Source of the DNA: Prevotellaceae bacterium UBA2744
GTDB lineage: Bacteria > Bacteroidota > Bacteroidia > Bacteroidales > Bacteroidaceae
DNA: 12,880 nucleotides
Assembly: GCA_002353575.1 (NCBI GenBank)
Contig: DEJQ01000021.1
Span: 1 to 12,880 of the forward strand
Reading direction: 5' to 3'
Positions 7,388 through 12,880 of the stretch are shown in pieces. Position 1 is the first letter of the stretch. Each line of letters opens with the position of its first letter. Position numbers and translations under genes: made by a program. The notes under the pieces are model-generated. The model made no database searches, was not told the origin of the DNA, and saw nothing but the letters and a program-made list of their open reading frames with translations.

Positions 7388-8410
7388 ATGAGATACACAT
7401 TATATATAATTTGTATGCTGTTTGCATTGTCGGCATCAGCGCGGCGTTCTAAGACAGAACCCCTCCAACCTGTCACCGACATGCGTTTCACATCATTCTA
7501 TATGGAGGCACAGCGTCAGCTGCGCCACAACCATCTGGCTGCAGCCTACGAGCTGTTAAACTATTGCAAGCAGCTTAATCCGCAGGCACCCGAAGTACTC
7601 TTTTATCTGGCTCCCCTCAACATTTTCCTGAATCAGGATTCTGTTGCTATTGCCGATATGGAACGTGCCGTTGAACTGGCGCCCGACAACTACTGGTATT
7701 CCGAACTCCTCTCCAAACTCTACTTCAGCCGCAACCGCCCCACCGATGCCATCTACGTACTTGAGCAGATGAACAAACGCTGGAATGACAAGCAGGAACT
7801 CAGCTACATGATGCTCGACGCCTATGCTTCCCAGAACATGGTTGACAGCGTGTTGAGCGTGCTTCAGCGCCTGGAGGTCAAGGATGGTAAATCAGACCAG
7901 ATCAGCCTTGAGAAGGTTAAGATATACACCCAGCGCAACGATGTCAAGTCAATCATCGATGAAATGGAGGATTTGGTAAAGGCATCACCTACCACCACCT
8001 TGCCGGTCGATCTGCTGCCTCGCTTGCTTAAGGAAAAAGCCGATGCGTTCATACTCCTGGGCGACATTTACCACAAGGCTGGCAACGACGAGCGTGCATT
8101 CCAGTACTACGACTCATGCCTCGTATATAAGCCCGACGACGCAATGGCACTCAACAACTACGCCTACTATTTAGCTCTGTCAGAGACCAAACTCGACACT
8201 GCTGAAGTAATGTCACGTCGCAGTATCCAGCTCGACCCCGACAATCCCACATACCTCGACACACTCGCTTGGATTCTCTATCTTCGCGGCGATTACGCCG
8301 AGGCAAAACGTCTTATTGACCGCACCATAGAACTGATGAAACCAGAAGAATTGGAAGAGGCAGACGACGTGCGTGAACATCTTGAAAAGATAAACGAAAA
8401 GTTAAAATAA
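7388..8410 (+). CDS. exported tetratricopeptide repeat (TPR) protein
   Basis: This 340-residue protein starts with a signal-peptide-like segment (MRYTLYIICMLFALSASA, residues 1-18), so it is probably periplasmic or envelope-associated; no lipobox Cys is visible. TPR-like helix pairs cover about 35-100 (AAYELLNYCKQLNPQAPEVLFYLAP), 105-165 and 215-315. The best-conserved stretch is ALNNYAYYLALSETKLDTAE followed by LDPDNPTYLDTLAWILYLRGDYAEAKRLID. TPRs mediate protein-protein contacts; the partner is unknown. The Bacteroides protein at this position after dut is, from memory, near 580 residues. This one appears to lack repeats between about 195 and 215, where a proline/threonine-rich linker (SPTTTLPVDLLPR) joins two halves. 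AGGA lies just before the ATG. Its TAA overlaps the antiporter ATG by one base, suggesting translational coupling. Confidence 0.85.
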   Translation: MRYTLYIICMLFALSASARRSKTEPLQPVTDMRFTSFYMEAQRQLRHNHLAAAYELLNYCKQLNPQAPEVLFYLAPLNIFLNQDSVAIADMERAVELAPDNYWYSELLSKLYFSRNRPTDAIYVLEQMNKRWNDKQELSYMMLDAYASQNMVDSVLSVLQRLEVKDGKSDQISLEKVKIYTQRNDVKSIIDEMEDLVKASPTTTLPVDLLPRLLKEKADAFILLGDIYHKAGNDERAFQYYDSCLVYKPDDAMALNNYAYYLALSETKLDTAEVMSRRSIQLDPDNPTYLDTLAWILYLRGDYAEAKRLIDRTIELMKPEELEEADDVREHLEKINEKLK

Positions 8411-10536
8411 TGATAACCGATCCCACCTGGATATTCTTTATCGTAGTGTGCATCATATTCACCGCGCCTATGATATTCAGCAAGCTGCGCATCCCGCATC
8501 TTGTCGGAATGATATTGGCAGGTGTGGTAATCGGTGAAAACGGTCTCAACCTGCTTCAGCGCGATGCCTCGTTCGAGATGTTCGGCAAGGTAGGCATCTA
8601 CTTCATCATGTTTCTCGCTGGTCTTGAGATGAACATGCAAAACCTGAAGCAAAACCGTACACGCGGAATAGTATTTGGAGCCATCACCACGATTATTCCA
8701 TTCCTATTTGGACTTCTCTCCGGTCTCTACCTGCTCCATTACAGCACTCCTGCCTCGCTCCTTCTGGCATGTATCCTTGCATCCCACACCCTTGTAAGCT
8801 ATTCCATCGTCGGACGCTACGGAGTGACCGATGACCCGTCAGTCACGGTGTCAGTTCTGGCTACGATGATAGCACTTCTCTCTGCCCTTATCTTCTTGGC
8901 AGGTATGTCAGGTGTGTTGACAGGTGAAGACACAGGATTTAAGTTCTGGATGCTCTTCATACTCCGCTTGGCACTCTTCCTGGCTATCATGTTCTTCGTG
9001 CTCCCACGTATCATACGTTGGTTCTTCCGCAAATTCTCTGACCCCATAATGCTCTTCACCTTCACCCTTGCCGTAGTATTTCTTTCTGCCGCACTGGCAG
9101 CTGAACTATGCGGACTCGAAGGCATCTTCGGAGCATTTCTGTCCGGCCTGGTACTCAACCGTTTCATACCGAGCACCTCGCCACTGATGAACCGTCTGGA
9201 ATTTGTAGCCGGAGCCATCTTCATTCCCTACTTCCTTATCGGCGTGGGAATGCTTGTGAACGTGCGACCTCTCTTCAGCGAGGGCAGCGCCCTTCTTGTA
9301 GTATTTATCATGGTCATCGCAGGTACACTGTCAAAATACCTTGCTGCCATGATAGCCGGTCGTTTATTCCGATGGACTCGTGCCCAGAGCTATATGCTTT
9401 TCGGTCTTACCGAAGCCCATGCCGCAGGCGCACTGGCTATGGTGCTCGTAGGAACCCACCTGATTGTCCCCGCCACGGGCGAACCCCTCATGAGTGGTGC
9501 CGTGCTCGACGGTGTAGTCGTCATGATACTTATTTCCTGTATCATCAGCAGCATCTTCACCGACCAGGCAGCCAAGGGAATAAAACTCGGAATAGGACAG
9601 CGTCAAGCCACTCCTCGTCGTGACTCCACAGCCCTCGACGATGAAAAGATACTCATTCCTATCAATAACGTATCCAGCGTACGTCCTATCATGAGTATGG
9701 CATTCATGATGCGCAACCGGAAGCTGAATCGCGGACTGATCTGTCTGAACATAATCAACGACTCAAACCTGACAGAGCAGGCACGCAAACACTCACAGGA
9801 ATGTTTAGGCATGGCAACACGATTGGCTACAGCAGCCGACGTCCCAGTACAGACGAAGAGCCGTCTTGCGGTCAACTTCGTTATGGCAACCATCCATGCC
9901 TTCCATGAGAACGACGCCAGTGAGATTCTCATAGGTCTCCATCGCCGCACACATACCTCCGACAGCTTTTTCGGACAGTTTGCGAGCGGACTGATCGATG
10001 GAATCGCCCGTCAGATATCCATTGCCAACATTATCATTCCAGCAAACACACTGCGCAAGATAGTAGTAGCCGTACCTCCAAAAGCACAATACGAACGTGG
10101 CTATTATCGATGGGTAAACCGTGTAGCACGCATTGCCGAAGACCTTGGTTGTGTAATCGAATTCTACACCTCAGAATCCACAGCCCAGACCCTCATTCCA
10201 TATATGAAGGAACGTCATAACACCGTACGGGCAGAATACGAACACATGGAACAGTGGTCCGAACTTCCGTCGCTGCGCCACGAAGTGTCATCCGACTACC
10301 TTTTCATAGTCATCGCCTCCCGTCGTGGCAGCATATCCTGGAACAAGGACTTCAACAAACTGTCTCAGTGGCTTGGTCAGTACTTCAGTCATGCCTCACT
10401 GCTCGTCATCTATCCCGATCAGCAGGCCGACAGTGAAGAGAGTTTCCTCTCTCCTAATCGCAGCACCCAGCAGACAGGCGACACCAACCAACGCATTAGC
10501 AACTGGCTTTCTCAGTGGATACAGAAGGCCGTCTAA
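8410..10536 (+). CDS. CPA2-family cation:proton antiporter with USP-like C-terminal domains
   Basis: This 708-residue membrane protein has about 12 hydrophobic segments in residues 1-385. CPA2 family features include LRIPHLVGMILAGVVIGENGLNLL (26-49), MFLAGLEMNM (67-76), SHTLVSYSIVGRYGV (125-139), GIFGAFLSGLVLNRFIP (238-254) and PYFLIGVGMLVNV (273-285). It would exchange Na+ or K+ for protons across the inner membrane, for pH and ion homeostasis. From about 410 a soluble region has two stretches resembling universal-stress-protein domains (KILIPINN... and RKIVVAVPP... near 550), probably regulatory. The position where homologues I know carry the ion-binding Asp (TMITDT) reads TMIALL at 152-157. 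The usual SNAQAA segment near 335 reads TEAHAA. It is translationally coupled to the TPR gene and 9 nt from the ABC ATPase gene. Family assignment is confident; ion and activity are not. Confidence 0.88.
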   Translation: MITDPTWIFFIVVCIIFTAPMIFSKLRIPHLVGMILAGVVIGENGLNLLQRDASFEMFGKVGIYFIMFLAGLEMNMQNLKQNRTRGIVFGAITTIIPFLFGLLSGLYLLHYSTPASLLLACILASHTLVSYSIVGRYGVTDDPSVTVSVLATMIALLSALIFLAGMSGVLTGEDTGFKFWMLFILRLALFLAIMFFVLPRIIRWFFRKFSDPIMLFTFTLAVVFLSAALAAELCGLEGIFGAFLSGLVLNRFIPSTSPLMNRLEFVAGAIFIPYFLIGVGMLVNVRPLFSEGSALLVVFIMVIAGTLSKYLAAMIAGRLFRWTRAQSYMLFGLTEAHAAGALAMVLVGTHLIVPATGEPLMSGAVLDGVVVMILISCIISSIFTDQAAKGIKLGIGQRQATPRRDSTALDDEKILIPINNVSSVRPIMSMAFMMRNRKLNRGLICLNIINDSNLTEQARKHSQECLGMATRLATAADVPVQTKSRLAVNFVMATIHAFHENDASEILIGLHRRTHTSDSFFGQFASGLIDGIARQISIANIIIPANTLRKIVVAVPPKAQYERGYYRWVNRVARIAEDLGCVIEFYTSESTAQTLIPYMKERHNTVRAEYEHMEQWSELPSLRHEVSSDYLFIVIASRRGSISWNKDFNKLSQWLGQYFSHASLLVIYPDQQADSEESFLSPNRSTQQTGDTNQRISNWLSQWIQKAV

Positions 10537-10545
10537 CAGAGCATT

Positions 10546-11250
10546 ATGATACAACTCACAAATATTACAAAATCATTCGATGACCTACAGGTACTCAAGG
10601 GTATCGATTTAAGTGTAGAACAAGGTGAGATAGTCAGCATCGTTGGACCCTCAGGAGCTGGCAAGACTACCCTCCTCCACATCATGGGTACACTCGACCG
10701 TCCCACATCGGGCACCGTCAGCATAGCAGGCACCGATGTAAGCCAGCTCACATCAAACCAGCTGAGTCATTTCCGTAGCCGCTACATAGGATTCGTATTT
10801 CAGTTCCATCAACTGCTGCCTGAATTCACCGCACTCGAAAACATCATGATACCTGGAATGATTGCACTTGGTCAGCATGGTGTGAAGGGATTCCCACACA
10901 AGGAACTGCCCTTCCACAACAGCAGCACACTGCGCAACCGAGCCCTCGACCTCCTTGAGACTATGAACCTCACCGACAGAGCCGGCCACAAGCCCAATCA
11001 GCTCTCAGGCGGCGAGCGCCAGCGCATTGCCGTGGCACGCGCTCTGGTCAACAACCCATCTGTAATCCTTGCCGACGAACCATCCGGCTCACTCGACACA
11101 CAGAACAAAGTAGAACTGCACCAGCTCTTTTTTGACCTGCGCAACCAGTTTGGCTACACATTCGCCATCGTAACCCACGACGAGACCCTTGCAGCCATGA
11201 CCGACCGCACCATCCGACTCATAGACGGACAAATAGACAAAACAGAATAA
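10546..11250 (+). CDS. lolD: LolD-like ABC transporter ATP-binding protein
   Basis: This 234-residue ABC ATPase is of the MacB/LolD/FtsE group. Motifs are Walker A GPSGAGKTT (34-42), Q-loop Q86 in FVFQFHQLLPEFTALENIMIP, signature LSGGERQR (153-160), Walker B VILADE (173-178) with the D-loop GSLD, and switch histidine H211 (VTHDE). The HQLLPEFTALEN segment is typical of lipoprotein-releasing LolD, which powers LolCE extraction of lipoproteins from the inner membrane. No LolC/E permease gene is adjacent, so the partner would be elsewhere, and a MacB-type partner is not excluded. Compared with the Bacteroides LolD I remember (about 218 residues), an extra segment of about 15 residues (around 109-128, GQHGVKGFPHKELPFHNSS) lies between the Q-loop region and the signature. 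It is the fourth gene of the dut operon, 10 nt from the next. Confidence 0.86.
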   Translation: MIQLTNITKSFDDLQVLKGIDLSVEQGEIVSIVGPSGAGKTTLLHIMGTLDRPTSGTVSIAGTDVSQLTSNQLSHFRSRYIGFVFQFHQLLPEFTALENIMIPGMIALGQHGVKGFPHKELPFHNSSTLRNRALDLLETMNLTDRAGHKPNQLSGGERQRIAVARALVNNPSVILADEPSGSLDTQNKVELHQLFFDLRNQFGYTFAIVTHDETLAAMTDRTIRLIDGQIDKTE

Positions 11251-11260
11251 ACAGACACTC

Positions 11261-11968
11261 ATGGAAGTAAAACCACAACTCGGAAAGCGCAACACACTGC
11301 GCATAGCACGCATTCTGCCTCATGGGGCATATCTTGAAGGCGGACAGGTAGGCGACATTCTCCTGCCCACAAAATACCTGCCCGAAGGAATCAAGACAGG
11401 CGATTCCATCGATGTATTCCTTTATCTCGATCATGAGGAGCGCCTCATCGCCACTACAGAGCATCCTCTCGTGGAAGTGGGAGGCTTTGCCTTCCTTGAG
11501 TGCAAATGGGTGAACCAATACGGGGCTTACCTCGACTGGGGACTCACCAAAGACCTCTTCTGTCCTTTCCGCGAGCAGGCAGTACCCATGCAGCCGGGCA
11601 AGCGCTATCAGATTTACTGCTACATCGACGACCTGACCTATCGCATCGTATGCACCTCGCGCATCCAGCGTCTGCTCAAGAACCAGGCTGCCAACAATCA
11701 GGAACAGGAGAAGTACATCACCCCCGACGGCGAAGTAAGATACAACCAGCTCACATCCCGTCCGCTTCTTATCGATGACTTCGCCCCCCGCCTGCTCCAA
11801 TGGATGCAGGAGCACGGAGGCACCTGTCACCTCCACGACCACAGTCCTTCCGAAGAGATCTACAATACCTTCGGAGTCAGCAAACGCACCTTCAAGCAAG
11901 CCGTCGGCAACCTCTACAAAAACGGACAAATCGAAATCTTGCCCGACGGCTTAAAGGTAAAGGGGTGA
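11261..11968 (+). CDS. CvfB-like S1/winged-helix RNA-binding protein
   Basis: This 235-residue protein resembles CvfB/YitL, which binds RNA through S1 domains and ends in a winged helix. The first S1-like unit covers about 1-68 (LGKRNTLRIARILPHGAYLE, then DILLPTKYLPEGIKTGDSIDVFLY and RLIATT). The second covers about 70-135 (VGGFAFLECKWVNQYGAYLDWGLTKDLFCPFREQ). The C-terminal winged helix is about 170-232 (FAPRLLQWMQEHGGTCHLHDHSPSEEIYNTFGVSKRTFKQAVGNLYKNGQIEI). Homologues I remember have a third S1 unit between these. Here only about 30 residues (141-170) lie there, and only the end (ITPDGEVRYNQ) resembles that unit's last strand. Cytoplasmic; in Gram-positives CvfB affects virulence gene expression, but the role here is unknown. 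It is the last gene of the operon. No convincing terminator was found after its stop. Confidence 0.82.
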   Translation: MEVKPQLGKRNTLRIARILPHGAYLEGGQVGDILLPTKYLPEGIKTGDSIDVFLYLDHEERLIATTEHPLVEVGGFAFLECKWVNQYGAYLDWGLTKDLFCPFREQAVPMQPGKRYQIYCYIDDLTYRIVCTSRIQRLLKNQAANNQEQEKYITPDGEVRYNQLTSRPLLIDDFAPRLLQWMQEHGGTCHLHDHSPSEEIYNTFGVSKRTFKQAVGNLYKNGQIEILPDGLKVKG

Positions 11969-12571
11969 TGGAATTCGTAGCGCAACTCCTGATGTTACTG
12001 AATAATCCGTAGTTTTTCTCACCGAACACGAATGGCACGAATTATCATCTTCTTTTTTGCAATATCGAGGTTACAAAATGCGGTTTCAGATTAAAAAATC
12101 ATGCAGATTTTATCGAAAAAAAAAATTTCATGCGTACAGAAAATCATAAATTCGTACACATTGCTTGAGAACGTAAATTTCGCAGATCGTAAATCATCGG
12201 AAATGTTCCTGGCTGCAGTGGGGGAAGAACACTCTCCCAATGTTAAAACCCTACTATTATGTACGCATTTTGCTATTACGCCCTACCCTGTCCTTACCTT
12301 TACAGTGTTCTTCCTGTCTGGCTTTGCTTACGGATAGCTCAAGTACTGCTCCCGTTCAATGCTCGTTCAGTGTTCGTTCAATGCTCGTTCAATGCTCGTT
12401 CAATGCTCGTTCAATGTTCCTACAAAACGGGCAGTAGAGAATTGTGTCCACTTCAGTCGTAAGACAGGAAACGGACAAACCCATATTAGCGAACTACCTA
12501 ACAAACAACTCCTACCGGCAAGTGTATTTCTCCAAAGACCTTGGAAAGGAAGTATCATCTGATTCAAGAAC
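11969..12571. other. gene-poor region of about 600 bp
   Basis: No open frame here resembles a known family. The longest plus-strand frames (for example 12101-12337) have low-complexity or erratic composition. Contents I can see are a pair of CACGAAT direct repeats 9 bp apart (12027-12042), a strongly A-rich stretch around 12090-12130, a weak stem at 12219-12239 (TGGGGGA/TCTCCCA) without a T tract, and the 11-bp minisatellite at 12355-12420. I found no tRNA, recognisable riboswitch or mobile-element end. It separates the plus-strand operon from a convergent minus-strand unit. Confidence 0.6.
12355..12420 (+). repeat. 11-bp minisatellite, six tandem copies
   Basis: Six head-to-tail units of TTCAATGCTCG span 66 bp. 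Units 1, 3, 4 and 5 are identical, unit 2 is TTCAGTGTTCG and unit 6 is TTCAATGTTCC. The period of 11 is not a multiple of 3 and no credible gene crosses it, so it is not a coding repeat. There is no spacer, so it is not a CRISPR array. Confidence 0.95.
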
Positions 12572-12574
12572 AAA

Positions 12575-12603
12575 AAAGCCTATGCGTGGTGTGCATAGGC
12601 TTT
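12575..12603 (-). terminator. intrinsic terminator of the small acidic peptide gene
   Basis: An 11-bp perfect stem (AAAGCCTATGC/GCATAGGCTTT, loop of 7) is followed on the minus strand by further Ts, giving a run of six (12577 down to 12572). It lies 23 nt past the stop of the 65-residue gene. On the plus strand only three Ts follow, so termination is expected mainly for the minus-strand unit. Confidence 0.88.
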
Positions 12604-12626
12604 CATAATGTTATGTGGGGATTGGA

Positions 12627-12824
12627 TTACCAGAGACCTTCGTTCTTGTCGAAGTTGAGGTCGAACTCGTTTCCTGAGTCGAAACCGAAGTCGAAGTCGC
12701 TATCGTCTCTTGTCAGGATTTGATCAGGATTACCGTCGATTACATTCAACATAGACTGGCAAATCATCTGCTCTGTTTTTATCTTTACCACCTCTGTGAG
12801 TGGCTGCATATATAGTTTTTTCAT
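12627..12824 (-). CDS. small acidic peptide with MKKxYxxP-type N-terminus, function unknown
   Basis: This 65-residue peptide has two parts. Residues 1-25 (MKKLYMQPLTEVVKIKTEQM, then ICQS) follow a pattern I recall in many short hypothetical proteins of Prevotella and Bacteroides: MKK-x-Y-x-x-P, a short alternating strand, then a hydrophobic-x-x-S element. Residues 40-65 are acidic and low complexity, with Phe/Leu alternating with Asp/Asn (DFDFGFDSGNEFDLNFD), ending GLW. Four TTCGAC (Phe-Asp) hexamers are spaced 12, 18 and 12 bp apart in frame. No signal peptide, membrane segment or GG leader motif is visible. A strong AAGGAGG precedes the ATG with 9-nt spacing and a good terminator follows, so it is very likely a real expressed gene despite its size. 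It lies 20 nt after the apparent end of a secreted protein. The function is unknown. Confidence 0.8.
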   Translation of the reverse strand: MKKLYMQPLTEVVKIKTEQMICQSMLNVIDGNPDQILTRDDSDFDFGFDSGNEFDLNFDKNEGLW

Positions 12825-12833
12825 TGTGTATTT

Positions 12834-12840
12834 CCTCCTT
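12834..12840 (-). promoter_or_regulatory. strong Shine-Dalgarno sequence for the small peptide gene
   Basis: The minus strand reads AAGGAGG, followed by AAATACACA and ATG: a near-ideal anti-16S match at 9-nt spacing. The other genes in this window have weak or no Shine-Dalgarno, as is usual in Bacteroidetes, so this site stands out and fixes the start at 12824. Confidence 0.85.
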
Positions 12841-12844
12841 AGAT

Positions 12845-12880
12845 TTATTTATTAATGTACTTTTTGCCGTTCTTGATTAC
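12845..12880 (-). CDS. C-terminal end of a probable secreted protein (partial)
   Basis: Read on the minus strand from the window edge, one frame gives VIKNGKKYINK and then TAA at 12847-12845. This resembles the last strand of Bacteroidetes C-terminal secretion (type IX-like) or related sorting domains, which often end in a GxYxxxNGKKxxxK pattern. The other two frames hit stops and look unlike any protein end. With only 11 codons the call rests on motif memory. If right, the gene is upstream of, and co-directional with, the small acidic peptide gene, 20 nt away. Confidence 0.45.
   Translation of the reverse strand, partial: VIKNGKKYINK

Noticed and set aside
9108..9623. 171-codon plus-strand frame within the antiporter gene
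   Set aside because: The product is rich in Arg, Ser, His and Pro with no family resemblance, whereas the overlapping frame gives conserved CPA2 membrane segments.
11219..11929. Long open frame (236 codons) on the minus strand opposite the S1-domain gene
   Set aside because: It is fully antisense to a gene with recognisable S1 and winged-helix motifs, its composition is unlike a known family, and it has no promoter or RBS support. It is a codon-bias shadow.
12219..12239. Stem TGGGGGA/TCTCCCA as a terminator or riboswitch
   Set aside because: It is only 7 bp with a G-T pair, has no T tract and sits far from the nearest stop codon.
12101..12337. 78-codon plus-strand frame in the gene-poor gap
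   Set aside because: It starts in an A-rich run, has no RBS or promoter match, and its product resembles nothing I recognise.
12355..12420. CRISPR array
   Set aside because: The units are 11 bp and contiguous, with no spacers and no cas genes nearby.
12627..12824. Reading the small peptide as a GG-type bacteriocin or known RiPP precursor
   Set aside because: It has no double-glycine leader end or Cys/Ser/Thr-rich core, and no maturation enzyme is visible in the window, so I leave it as function unknown.

Overview
The window looks like chromosomal DNA of a Bacteroidales bacterium, most likely Prevotella or a close relative. Three things point there. Several genes have the Bacteroidetes -7 promoter element TAnnTTTG a short distance before the start codon (TATCTTTG at 80-87, TACCTTTG at 6913-6920). 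Most genes lack a clear Shine-Dalgarno sequence. The protein families are typical of the group: DUF2851, DUF1846, a uridine-kinase-like nucleoside kinase ending in LLREFLGG, a Na/Pi cotransporter with a PhoU tail, and a CPA2 antiporter with USP-like domains. I see no phage, transposon, CRISPR array or rRNA.

Layout. 108-1406 (+) is a DUF2851 protein, convergent with 1425-2144 (-), a membrane-anchored SIMPL-domain (DUF541) protein. A 190-bp AT-rich divergent region (2145-2334) carries a 22-bp inverted repeat between two direct repeats. 2335-3813 (+) is a DUF1846 protein. On the minus strand follow tRNA-Arg(CCT) (3826-3897), a strong hairpin (3906-3925) and the Na/Pi cotransporter (3930-5645). 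A short divergent region then leads to a nucleoside kinase (5741-6865, +).

From 6913 a consensus -7 element appears to drive a tight five-gene plus-strand operon: dut (dUTPase), an exported TPR protein, a CPA2-type cation/proton antiporter with a C-terminal USP-like tail, a LolD-like ABC ATPase, and a CvfB-like S1/winged-helix RNA-binding protein. Junctions are 8 nt, a 1-nt overlap, 9 nt and 10 nt. The products mix nucleotide-pool hygiene, envelope and ion homeostasis and RNA binding, so this is a housekeeping transcription unit rather than one pathway.

After the operon, about 600 bp (11969-12571) has no convincing gene but holds an 11-bp x 6 minisatellite (12355-12420). The right end is a minus-strand unit. 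It has the apparent last 11 codons of a protein whose tail resembles a Bacteroidetes secreted protein, then 20 nt later a 65-residue acidic peptide gene (12627-12824) with a near-perfect Shine-Dalgarno, then an intrinsic terminator (12575-12603).

The parts most worth a second look are this small-peptide unit, the antiporter's apparent lack of the usual ion-binding Asp, and several family members (kinase, TPR, S1 protein, LolD) whose architecture departs from the Bacteroides forms I remember. All family comparisons are from memory; no search was run.
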